A program made the position numbers and the translations under genes. From positions 824,384 to 888,383 of the forward strand of contig MU006236.1 of assembly GCA_010093685.1 (NCBI GenBank): DNA of 64,000 nucleotides, in the 5' to 3' direction. Source of the DNA: Ophiobolus disseminans (lineage: Eukaryota > Ascomycota > Dothideomycetes > Pleosporales > Phaeosphaeriaceae). The stretch's first letter is position 1; each line of letters begins with the position of its first letter. The notes under the pieces were generated by a model. The model worked only from the letters and a program-made list of their open reading frames with translations. It made no database searches and was not told the origin of the DNA. Of this stretch, positions 53,580 to 64,000 are shown piece after piece.

Positions 53580-54190
53580 CCTCTCTCTCTAGTCTTGTAG
53601 GGTAGTGTTGTGTCTTAGGTACTGTCCTTTATTACCTCTTCTAAATCTAGCTAGAAGCAGTTTAGAGTGTTAATTACGGAATAGAGCAGTAAAGACTTCC
53701 TATTCATCTAAGGCAATGTTGTCCTACAGATTTTCTGCTGGCTTAAAAGTTGTAAGGGCATATCCAGTCTATTTGACCTTAAAGAACAGCCAGTTCCTGT
53801 AGCTAACCTTAGCTATAATCTGTTTAACTTCTAACTCTAAATCTCTATTAACAAGAACAGGCTCTAGTTGCGTGTTATTATTTAGCTAGCTAGGGAAGGG
53901 ATCTAAGGAAGCTAGTCTTAGGCGGTCTATATAGAAAACACTGTTGATCCTAGGTAGTGTGTTTAGTCTAACTAAGTGAGAGTTAATCACCTTAATAACT
54001 GTATACTTAGCATTCTTCTAGTCTAGTTTCCGGTTTGGGCGGCTATTAGAGAGCTGTTTCCGGTAAGAAAGCTAGACCTTGTTATTAACTCTAAGGTTAG
54101 GCTGCTTATGTCTTTTCTGGTTTGCCTAATCGTTAGATACGAGGTACTTTTAGGCATAAAGCCTAGGGCCTATTAGAAGTGAATGCGCTT
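53580..54190 (-). mobile_element. Gypsy remnant B, integrase C-terminal region
   Basis: Closely similar to 50431-50965 along its length (for example CTTCTAAATCTAGCTAGAAGC and TATTTGACCTTAAAGAA blocks), in the same orientation. The rest of the element is missing; Copia sequence follows. Confidence 0.65.
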
Positions 54191-57100
54191 ATGTAGATAC
54201 CCCTCCTTAGAAAAACTAGAACCTGAGAACACAGGGTGGTGCGACACAACACAGAACACGACAATCACGATTATTAATACTATTAAATATCATCACGATT
54301 AATACACTATTTAATCTGATAATTAAGAGTCTCACTGCCTCTACTGAATACAATAGCAAATGCAACAACACGCGACGCTACAGCAGTGCTAAGAGATTAC
54401 ACTAACTAGACACTCTAGATTTTACAGCTGCAATTACGCTGCACTATCTATAAGATCTAGGACAAGATTAATCTAGACTTAACAACACTTCCGACACCAA
54501 AACCAGTAGTACCTATACCTCTATTAGTTACTAACTATGCCCTAGTAGTTAATATACAGATCCTAATAAGAGTGTTAGAACTCTTAACTGCTAGGATAAA
54601 GGCATTTAAGGAGGACTATAAGCATTACAAGATGCTTAATAGACATTTTAAGAATATTAGGCATACCTATAAGGATAAGAAGAAGAGCTTACAACACATT
54701 ATAGCCTTCATCTAGTTAACTGTAACACCGCACCTGCAGCGCACCTGCTGTCTCCTAAGCCTTTCACTTCGCTAGTGGATTACTAACCTTAAGAACACTA
54801 TAGGGGTTAACGACTAGCTTAAAAGCGAACGCGCACACGCATAATACTACGCTGCTCTTAAGCCTCTTACAAGAGTGTTAGGATAGGATATATAGCTAGT
54901 AGAATATAACTAGGCTGCTACTAAAGCAGAGACATACTATGTAGCCGATGTCACTTAGATTACAGCTATTACACAAGACTTCTAATTAGCTATGCAGAAG
55001 GCAGTGCCTATATAGTTAGCATTGTTTTAAGTAATGCGCTATAAAGCTAGCATGACAAGGAAGGAGATAATGAAACGCTTCTAAGAATACATAATAACAA
55101 CTTATCCCCTTAGGCCTAAGCAAAATAAAGCTGCCTTTGTAATAGATAAAGCCTTATATCTCGCTAATAGTAGTGCAACTACCTAGGGTAATAAGAAGGA
55201 CGCTTCTATTGCAGAAAGCGCGCTATCTAGACACTAAGGAAAACCTCGCTACTAACCTAGCAAGAACCCTAGGAAGCGGGCATTAGAAGATAAGCCTGCT
55301 AGAGCTAAGTGCCCTGCCTGTAACCAACGCTACAACATTAAGGACTGTTAGTACATTAATAATAAGCAGGCACCTAAGTAGTAGAAGGCAAACAAATATG
55401 TTGAATCTCTTATTAAAATGAAGAAGAAGCATAATGCTACACTTATAGGTGCATTAAGAGGCTAGAGCTAAGCTCGCTCTTAATCTATCTACATCAAGAA
55501 GTTACAAACTCCTTATACTCCTAAGATTAAAGACTAACTAGAAGGGCGGTCTATTGCAACAGTTAACGCTGCTTTCTAAGTTGCCTTCTTTAAGGCTGGC
55601 CACAGCTACAGTCATAGCGACTACCTATTACACCTCTTATTTATTCTTAACTTAGGATTAACCTGCTACATCACTAACAATCTAGAGCGCCTCTACAACT
55701 ATTAGCTACCTAGCTATAGCGACTTTATATAGGCAGGAAATACAAAGTTATAGATTAAGGGATATAGCTTAGTGGACCTTAGGATACAAGGAATTCATAG
55801 TATAACTATCCTAGCCCTTTACAACACTGCTCTCTGCCCAGACATCCTATGCAACCTAGTCTTATTCTAATTACTAAGACAACAAGGCATCTAGTGGGAT
55901 AACTAGCACAATCTAACAACGCTAAGAAGGCCTAATAAGTTAGTTATTAGAAGCCTAGAAGAAATCCATAGCTAGTAGGTTATTAAATATAACCTACTAC
56001 ACCGCTTAGCACAAGCTACACACAGGATCACAACAAGGACTAGAAAGGTATAGAAGCTAGCCCCGGATACTATCTAGCACAAGCGACTAGGTCACGCAGG
56101 CCCTATAGCTATTGAACACCTTGTGCAGCATGCTAAGGGGGTGAAAATCAAGGGTATTACTACTGTAGAATGCAATTCATGTAGAAGAGCTAAAGCAAAG
56201 CGATAAATTAGCAGGATACCACGCCTAAATAATAAAGGCCTAGGAGAACGGCTTGCTATTGACTTCCACTCCTATAAGAACTAAAGCATTAGCAAAGAGA
56301 AGAGCTAAATGCTTATTAGATGCAGATTCACTAGCATGCAATAGGACCTCTATTTCACCGACAATAGACTAGCTAAGACTATTATTAGACTTCTATCTAA
56401 CTTCTTTCTATTTCTTAAGAACTATTTCAACATCACAGTTAAGGTGATTGAAGCTAACAATAAGATTATAACTATTAAACTAGAGGTAGAGAGATAGCTG
56501 TTATCCTAAGGAATTATTGTTAAGCCCTCAGCTCTATATACACAAGCCTAGAATAGTAGTGCTAAACGCTTAGGGGGTGTAAACAAGGAGAAAGCACGCG
56601 CAATGCGACTAGACGCTAACCTCTTATAGCAACTATAGCCTAAGATTACAAGAGCAGTAGTATACCTTTACAACTAGACTCTAAATTATGCTAACTACTA
56701 GAAGACAATATATAAGATCTTCTTCACAAGAGTGGCTCTAAACAATAGCATTGTTACCTTACTACGAAAGCTAAACCTCACACACCTAAAGGCATATAGC
56801 TGCAAAGCTTTTGTAATGTTAGATAATACACACTAAGGAAAATTACGCCTTTAACGCCTTAATCCTAAGGCATAGATTGGATACCTAGTTAGTTACTAGT
56901 CCTTAAACATCTATCGCATCTAGATTCTATCACTAGGCAAAGTTATTAGCACTAGGGATGTTGTGTTTAATAAACACACAGTGTTTAACAGCAAGACTAA
57001 GGACCTTATAGACAATCTTATGCATAGCACACGAGAAGAGATTGCAACCCTTACTAAAACTATTAAGTTACTAACCTAAGCTTATAAGCTAGAGACTAAG

Positions 57101-57809
57101 TCCTTCTATAAAGATGACACTGCGGAAGACACTACAGGCCTAAACAATGAAAATATACTAGGATACTACTAAGGAAGGAAGATTAGGGATACATATCCTA
57201 CACCTCTATTAACACCACCTCTAGTAGCTCTTCTTGCTAACCTTATAACAGAACCACTTAAAGAGGCGCAAAGCTAGCAAGGAACATCGACTACAATCCT
57301 ATAGGCTGCTGCTTTTATAGCAGGAATACAAGCTAGAACTGTTAGTACACATGCAGGAGAGGCTTTAGACAAGGCACAGCTAACAAGAGTGCTCGCTAAA
57401 GGCTTAAAGCTACATCTTAGTTAGCTTCCACCTCTACTAACAATGCATACAAATCTTGAAGCCTATCCCCTAGGAGACTAATTTAAGAAAGCAGAGCAAG
57501 AACACCTTGCTAGCCACTAGTAGATGAAATCCTAGAAGGAAGTGCTATTAAAGGCTGTAAAATCAGCTAGCTACTAAATCCTAGACTGCATGTAGGTGTA
57601 TACCTACAAACTAGACAAGAACCACTATTTCAACAAGTGCAAGGCACGCTTAGTTATTAGAGAAGACTAGCAAAGGAACATCTCCTTACAAGACACCTAC
57701 GCTGCTACACTAGCTAGACGCTTATTCCGTATGCTTATAGCAATAGCTACTAAGTATAACTTAGAATTAAAGCAATTCGACGTCACAAACGCGTTTGTCT
57801 ATGCCCCTA

Positions 57810-59161
57810 CAGTACTAGGTCAAAAGTTTTGAACCGCCAAGCTACTTAGCGCGAACTTCAACATTATCTACACTACCTTTACCCTCTCATAACTCAGCCA
57901 ATATATAAGCAAATTAAATTATTTTTGGTTCTAAGAATGCGCGCAAGGTCAATATTTAGTTTGCTAACCCTTTGCACGTCTGCATGCAGCGAGGCGTCGC
58001 GGCATACTCAAGATGAGTCGCCTAATCAATGCTCCGGGTATCCTCCGCTAGCACTCTTTTAGAGCACTACAAAAGCCATCCCACTCTTCTTCTGCCACAC
58101 TTAAATTACTATACTAAGGATAGGATTTATTTATGTATCGTTTAAGGTAGAACCAGAGGTGCTCAATTGGATTGAGATTAGGTGAATAGGCTGGCCATTT
58201 GATAGGTGTGATGTGGTGACGCGCGAGGAAGCCCCTAACTACCCGCGAGGTGTATATGCGAGCGTTATCCTGCATAAACAGTTGTAAACGCCTGTAGTGA
58301 GGCAGGAGTCCTTTTTTTAAGGCCTTAATGTAACTTTAGCTAGAGTACCCGCGCTTTAGAGCATCAGGATCGCGGTCTATTATGACTAGGTTACTCCTCT
58401 GCGCGCGACCCCTTTCATCCAACTACACACATGCCTATACTATCTGAGCTGGCTTCCTACCTGTTGGAGCTTTAGTTATCATCTCCTTCTTCTATTTTTC
58501 CCACGGAAAACGAAAGCACCACTCTGTATTACCCCTAGAACCCTTCTGAATTGAACACTTATCACTGAACTTAAGCGTGCGCCGTCTCTACGGGAATTTA
58601 CGCCAAAGTTTACAGAAGATCTAACGCGCCTTAGCATGCTTAGCGGTAAGCTTTGGACGCTTTTTGCAGCGGAAATTAGTAAGGCCTTGTTGTTTGAGTA
58701 CCCTGTATAGTGTGGAGCGACTAGGTGGCTTCAAAGGGGTGCCCTCCGCGTTCACAAACACTGCCTCTTTGGCTAGATCTAAGTACTTAATCTTAGGAGC
58801 TGCGCGTACTTTTCTGTATATGATTTTTTCCTAGTGACGCGATAGTATACGAGGCCGCCCACTACGAGGACGCTCCTCTGTTGTGGCAGTTTTAGTGTAG
58901 GTGCGGAGGGTATATTTGATCGCGCTCTCGCTTCGTCTAAACTCGCCTGCAAGCTCCCGCACTGTCACCCCTAGCTCCCTCTTGGCGATGATCCTTAGGC
59001 GTTCGGCAGGACTAATATTTGGGCCACGGCGCACATTTTGATCTATTTCTTGTCCAAATCGGCGCTGTGTAGGCATAGTTATAACGCGTTGAACTTGTGG
59101 TGTTGGTGTTGTGAAAGCGGGGTTAGGAAAACCGCGGTTCAAAACTTTTGACGCGTGACTG
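57810..59161 (-). mobile_element. Tc1/mariner DNA transposon nested in the Copia element
   Basis: The 1352-bp element begins CAGT and ends ACTG, is flanked by TA on both sides, and has 28-bp inverted repeats sharing GTCAAAAGTTTTGAACCGC. The minus strand encodes a broken transposase: a helix-turn-helix part, then DKCSIQKGS, FMQDNARIYTS and PNLNPIEHLWFYLK, the D, D and E regions. Several Trp and Gln codons are stops. Copia reverse transcriptase reads on either side, so it inserted into that element. Confidence 0.88.
58831..59076 (-). pseudogene. Tc1 transposase N-terminal fragment
   Basis: From ATG 59076 (MPTQRRFGQEIDQNVRR) an 81-codon piece holds the helix-turn-helix (ISPAERLRIIAKRELGVTVR, GEFRRSESAIKYTLR) and RPRSGRPRILSRH, after which a TAG stops the frame. 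The remaining transposase continues in the same frame with further stops to about 57900. Confidence 0.75.
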
Positions 59162-60033
59162 TATTAACTAAGAAGTCTACATAAGGATGCTATATAGTTA
59201 CTAGAAGAAAGGTACCCTTCTCTAAATTCAGAAGGCCCTGTATAGTCTTCGAATTTTACCTATGCTGTAGCAGAAGGAGTTTACAACAACTCTTAAGTCT
59301 ATTAGCTTCTAGGAGGTGCCGCATAAGCTATGCTGCATAATTAAAGATAGCATTATCCTCTTCTTTTATGTAGATGACATTATTGTAGCATATTAGAAGA
59401 AGAAACACACTGCCGCTACTTAAGCAATTAATATGCTTAAAGAAAAGTATACTATTACTAGAGGAGATAACCTACAATAGTTCCTTAGTGTAGAGATTAT
59501 TAGACTGCGAGATTAGCATCTTATCTAACTCTCTTAAGCTTTATATATTAACAAGATAAGCAGGCTAGCATTTAATACAAGTGTCCGCTATAATACTCCT
59601 ATAGCAACAGTTAAGCTAAAGCTATACACTAGCTATGCCACTCTATTAGAGGTTAACAAATACTAACGGAAAATTAGCTTACTCCTCTTTGCAGCAGTCA
59701 CAATAAGGCTAGACATTACCTTTGCAATATTAAGACTAGCTCGCTTTCTTACAAACCCTAGGATTGAGCATCACAATGCGGCTAACTAGGTACTGCTATA
59801 CCTACTTAAGACAAAGTAGATAGTCCTTTAATTTAGAGGAGGAGTTTCCCTTAAAGTGGCAAGTGATGCATTATTTGCTAACAACACACTAGACCGCAAA
59901 AGCACTTAAGGCTACACTATTAAGCTTTTTAACGGCCTTATTGCTTAGAGATTAAGCAAACAGAACACAGTCACTACCTCTGCAACTAAAGCAGAACTCC
60001 TAGCCCTCTTATAGGTAGCAAAGGAAGCTATGT

Positions 60034-60347
60034 TGTAAGGGGCTAGGCAGAAGACTGCAGAAAGGCTAGGTTTAACCGTGATAAATTCGATAGAGTCTAT
60101 CTAGAGCTAGAGAGCAGGCTGACTTTATAGCAGACTACTAGCTTCTAGAAGTTTCTACATACATAAGCATTTTGTTAGCTGTTAGAAGAATATATCTTGT
60201 TCTAGCTAGTTCCTAGGCATTCTATAACATTCTAGAACATTCTATAATGTTCTATGCTCTTTCGTGATGTTCCATAATGTTCTATATTGTTCTATTAAAC
60301 TGAAGTGACTCTACTAAGGATAGCAGAGGTCTAACCTCTTATATTAC
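60034..60347 (-). repeat. 3' LTR of Gypsy remnant C
   Basis: A 314-bp LTR related to 50128-50430, containing a heat-shock-element-like TTCTAGAAGTTTC at 60143-60155 and runs of TTCTATAA-type repeats. It abuts the truncated Copia RNase H at 60033. Confidence 0.8.
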
Positions 60348-60536
60348 CCCCCCTCTCTAATCTATGTGCAGCAGTGTTATGTCTTAAGTACTGCCCTTTA
60401 TCACCTCTTCTAAATCCAGCTAGAAGCTGTTTAGAGTGTTGTTTGCGGTATAGAGCAGTAAAGGCTTCCCACTTATCTAAGGCAGTGTTATGTTTAAGAT
60501 TTTCTGCTGGCTTAAAGGTTGTAAGGGCATATCTAG
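60348..60536 (-). mobile_element. Gypsy remnant C, distal fragment
   Basis: Matches the parts of remnants A and B next to their LTRs, up to GGGCATATCTAG, where MITE sequence begins. Confidence 0.65.
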
Positions 60537-60859
60537 CGAGTACCCAACCGAATCAGACGATCTATAGCGTTTCTCGTAGCCTTAGTGTAGGTCTATAATT
60601 TTACTTTATAACGTTTTGTGATACATCTAATACTGCAAAAGTTATTTAGGTACCTAAATCTGAAACATTGGGTCTCCACATAGAACTCCGAACCTAAATA
60701 GCTTTTGCAGTATTGGATATATAACAAAGCACTATATAGCAAGATTATAGACCTCTACTAGGGCTACTAAACAGGCTATAGATCGTCTGATTCGATTGGG
60801 TACTCGTAGAGATATTACGGTTTTAGTTACCCGATGTGGAGACCTAATTTACCAGCCTA
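60537..60859. repeat. hAT-type foldback MITE, copy 1, left end missing
   Basis: Aligns with 62267-62642 from CGAGTACC onward and keeps the right terminus (ACCAGCCTA). The outer 50 bp or so of the left arm is absent. The remaining arms still pair around GTCTCCACATAG in the middle. Confidence 0.7.
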
Positions 60860-60959
60860 CTTTAACATGGCATTCTGCTATTGAGGCCTTTAGTCCTAGG
60901 TGTACTAGAAAGCGTCGTTCTCTATCTAGAACGGACTGGCGTGCTGTGCAATAGGTCTG

Positions 60960-63900
60960 ATCTTCCTTCACACCTTGTTTCTAGAGTTGCTCTAGGGTAG
61001 CAGGCTCTATAGGTTTAATCTGGGCAGGAAAGGCATGAATTAGCAGAATTATGCTAGTGAAGGAAATAACAGCATCTGTAGAGTCCTCTATCTCTTCTTT
61101 AGTAGTAGTAGGCTTAAGAAGCTGTTAATACTAGTGCTTAAGGCGTGCATCTTCTGCATCTGCAGGCAGGTCTTGTTCCCTTCTTAAAAGAGCATCTACT
61201 CTCTTATTTAGCTTCCTAGGCTAGTATTGCAGCGTGATGTTGTAGCGTCCTAAGAGAATAGACTATCTAATCTGCCTTTTATTAAGCATCCTAGGTTTAG
61301 TAAAGTACTCTAGGTTCTTGTAGTTAGTAAGAACAGTAAACTTCTCTACAGTCCTAAGTTTAGAATCCTATTCTTCTAGGCAGCGTATAATAGCTAGCAT
61401 TTCCTTGTTATAGATTTTATAGTTGCATTTATAGGGGTTGTTCTTGCGTGAAAAGTAGGCGCAGGGCCTGAGTATTCCCTTGTCATCATACTAAGAGAGG
61501 ATGCTACCTACAGCATAGCTAGAGGAGTCTGTTTCAACTACTGTTTTCCGGTCTAGATAGAAATGCGCTAGAACAGGCTCGCTAACAAAGACAGCCTTGA
61601 GCTTGTTAAAGGCTTCTTGCTCTTGCTGTGTCTAGCGCTAGCTAACGTCCCTAGTAAGCTAGGTAAGAGGTGCTGCAATGTTAGCAAAGTCCTGAATAAA
61701 GCGCTAGTAGAAGTTAGCAAATCCTATAAAACTGCGGACTCCTTTTACTAATATAGGGGCTTTCTAGTTAGTAATAGCTTTAATCTTCTTAGGGTCTATG
61801 CACAGTCCATTTTCTGCATCAATAATAAAACCTAGATACTTAGTGGTCTTGACTTCAAATTCGCATTTGTTGATGTCTAGTTGAAGGCCAGCATCCTTAA
61901 GAGCGTCTAGGACTTTGTTGACATAGATGCGGTGTTCTTAAAGTGAGCTATTAGTGTATATTAGAACATCGTCTAGGTAAGCAGATACAAAGTCATCTAG
62001 GAAGCGACGTAAAACCTAGTTAATGTAGCGCTAAAAGGTGCTAGGAGAGCTAACTATGCTAAAAGAAGTGACAAGCCATTTATAGAGTCCAAAGCGGGTC
62101 TAGAAAGCAGTAAGCTATTTATCTCCTTCTTAAATGCGTATCTTGTAAAAGGCTGCAATAACATCTAGTTTAGTATACTACTTAGCCTTGCAGATGTTGT
62201 TCAATATCTCGTGGATAAGAGGCAGAGGGTATCTGTTCTTCTTAGTAACAGTATTAAGGGCGCGGTTAGGCTGGTGAGTTGGGTCTCCACATCGGGTAGC
62301 TAAAACCGCAATATCTCTACGAGTACCAAGCCGAATTGAACAATCTGTAGCTCATTTTGTACTCCTAGTATAGTCCTATAATACGTCTGTACAATGTTTT
62401 GTTATACGTCTAATACTGCAAAGGTTATTCGAGTTCGGAGTTTCATGTGGAGACCCAACGTTTCAGATTTGGGTACCTAAATAACTTTTGCAGCGTTGGA
62501 CATATAACAAAATATTGTATAGCGAAATTATAGGTTTATACTAGGGCTACAAGATAAGTTGTTGATTGTTCAATTCCGCTCGGTACTCGTAGAGATATTG
62601 TGGATTTAGCTACCCGATGTGGAGACCCAACTCACCAGCCTAGGCGCGGTAATCAATGCATATGCGTAGGCCTTCTCCTAGTTTCTTTGCAAAGAGAACT
62701 AGGGCTGCAGCAGGAGAGCTGCTAACTCTGATAAATCCCTTGTCTAGTAGTGATGTAAGTTCTTTGCAGAGCACTAGTAACTTATCTCTAGATATATTGT
62801 AGAGAGGGCCCTATAGTATTTGCGGACTCTTCCTATCTTCTTTAATAAGCTTAATACGGTAGTCTACTCTAGGCCGGTGTAGAGGGAGCTTAGCAGCTTG
62901 GTTTGGATCAAAGACTAGTAGCTAGTGGCGGTAGCTTAGTAGTAGGAGGTCTTTAATCTACTCTAAGCTTAATTGTGCTTTAGGAGCTAAAGCCTTCTAG
63001 ATATCTGCTATAGAGGCAGCAAATACACTAACGGACTTGTCTTTTTTAGATGCTTGAATATATCTCTGCATAGCTACTGCAGAGATCTCCTAGACTGTTA
63101 GTGTAGGAGGTAGTTCTTCTTCCTTGCTGCGGAGGCGGATACGGGTCCTCTCTAAGTGGATAAAGATAGACTTCTTTGCTAGTGCAATGGTAACATTGTA
63201 TCTGTTAAACTAGGAGCGTCTAAGCATAATATCAAAACTAAGGTAAGTGTTCTCTATTATATATCCCTATCCTGTGCGTGTATATCCTTTAATATCATAT
63301 GTAAAGTGGCAAGCTTGCCTAATAGTTCTAGTTCCTTCTACTCCTTAGAGGGTCCTTAGAGTAGGTAAATTAATGCACTAGAGTTTAGCTTTCCGGGCAA
63401 ACTAGGCGCTCACTAGGGCATATATTAAGCAACTAGAATCTAGCATTATAGATGCGTAATAAGTGTGATTAATGAGCATATGTACAGTGATTGGTTTTGC
63501 TTTTATATAGGGTTGAAATAAGCGCTAGTTTTGCTTTATCCTCAAAGCCTTCTCCTTGTGCTCCTGCTGGTGACTTTAAGCAGGAGCTACTCTTTTTCCG
63601 ACTTAGTATCCTTCTCTTCTAGCTGTAGCATCTCTGCAATCTTTGTAGTTGCAACAGTGGTAGGAGAAGGGCGACGTGCAGGGGCATACTAACAGGAGCT
63701 AATAATATGTCTAGAAGCTCTACAGCGTATACACAAGCGGTTGTTCCTGCGTCTCTAAATCTTATCCTTGCTCACCCACTTAGCGCGTTAATTTCCTAGG
63801 GATTGAGCAGCATGAGCATGTGTAGGCTCCTAATCCATACTATCGTTTTGCTGCGCGTAGCGTTAAGCGTAAGGTTAGGGTCTCTATAGTGTCTTAATAG

Positions 63901-64000
63901 CGTCTAGCCTTAACCCTATAGTTTGAAGTAGGGAGGTGAAAGCGCTATACTTAATTAGAAGTGGAAAGACACTAATAAGTCTCTCCTGCATAGCGTGGCT
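60960..64000 (-). mobile_element. Gypsy remnant C, gag-pol, RIP-mutated, runs off the right edge
   Basis: On the minus strand, from right to left: a CCHC knuckle (CIRCRASRHIISSC, near 63690-63740), a protease-like region, reverse transcriptase (ALVLFAKKLGEGLRICIDYRA near 62650-62720), RNase H (YKNLEYFTK near 61310) and LNKRVDALLRREQDLP near 61180. Integrase should follow but only about 320 bp of non-MITE Gypsy sequence remains before the LTR, so it is deleted. A MITE interrupts the reverse transcriptase. Confidence 0.78.
62267..62642. repeat. hAT-type foldback MITE, copy 2, intact with 8-bp target duplication
   Basis: A 376-bp element starts TAGGCTGGTGAG and ends CTCACCAGCCTA. Nearly the whole element is an inverted repeat, the outer 78 bp per arm almost identical. 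It is flanked by GGCGCGGT at 62259-62266 and 62643-62650, a perfect 8-bp duplication of Gypsy reverse-transcriptase sequence. Eight-bp duplications and TAG-starting ends fit the hAT superfamily. There is no coding capacity. Confidence 0.88.

Larger units (their letters stand above)
54240..60033 (+). mobile_element. Copia (Ty1-type) retrotransposon, RIP-mutated, 3' end cut off
   Basis: The plus strand shows a Gag-Pol order: a zinc-knuckle-like CPACNQRYN near 55310, the GAG-pre-integrase HKRLGHAGPIAIEHL near 56080, integrase (CNSCRRAKAK, ERLAIDFHSY, YTQA-NSSAKR), reverse transcriptase (LELKQFDVTNAFVYA near 57770, then FYVDDIIVA near 59360) and RNase H (TSATKAELLALL near 59990). Conserved Gln and Trp are replaced by TAG or TAA. 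A Tc1 element interrupts it at 57808, and Gypsy C truncates it at 60033. No LTR of its own is visible. Confidence 0.8.

Noticed and set aside
1..64000. CRISPR arrays, bacterial operons, riboswitches
   Set aside because: The window is fungal nuclear DNA with spliceosomal introns; no regularly spaced identical repeats were seen, and I did not recognise a TPP-type riboswitch.

Overview
The window comes from a filamentous ascomycete (Pezizomycotina), most likely a dothideomycete. Genes carry short introns (42-60 bp, GTNNGN...AG), many have fungal-only families (Mdm34, Vma11, Ssk1, Rom2, Zn2Cys6 factor, HET domain), and the right quarter is a wreck of transposons whose stop codons look like repeat-induced point mutation (RIP). 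The class is an inference from gene style; I cannot search databases.

Layout. 1-2.6 kb: the 5' end of an unknown minus-strand gene and a 14-TM-type MFS transporter. 3.5-13.3 kb: an island of self/non-self recognition type genes. A 7-kb minus-strand gene, now broken by stops and frameshifts, joins a fungal STAND-type N-terminus, C2H2 fingers, an RRM, a degenerate nucleotide-binding domain, a pseudokinase and a HET domain. Opposite it lie a broken DUF7580-like gene and a fungal gene of unknown function. 13.8 kb: tRNA-Val(AAC) with an 18-nt intron. 14.3-48.7 kb: ordinary gene-dense euchromatin: UPF0045/Ecm15-like, MDM34 (ERMES), Zn2Cys6 regulator, small membrane protein, BTB protein, IPK1 (inositol phosphate kinase), DUF952 protein, FAD monooxygenase with a convergent EthD-like protein, SSK1 (HOG pathway), a small zinc-motif protein, PKA catalytic subunit, VMA11 (V-ATPase c'), ROM2 (Rho1 GEF), haspin kinase, a coding region split by one in-frame TAG, and a secreted GH5 beta-mannanase. 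A 140-bp inverted-repeat element (MITE) occurs three times among these genes.

49.5-64 kb: gene-free, repeat-rich sequence. It holds three minus-strand Gypsy remnants, each with a 3' LTR, one plus-strand Copia element interrupted by a Tc1/mariner element, a hAT-type foldback MITE with a perfect 8-bp target duplication, a second truncated copy of that MITE, and a C-rich satellite on both sides of a 305-base assembly gap.

The most unusual object is the composite HET-family gene at 3489-10504. Its exons join in phase across the C2H2, RRM, nucleotide-binding and kinase segments, so the fusion looks original even though the copy here is inactive.
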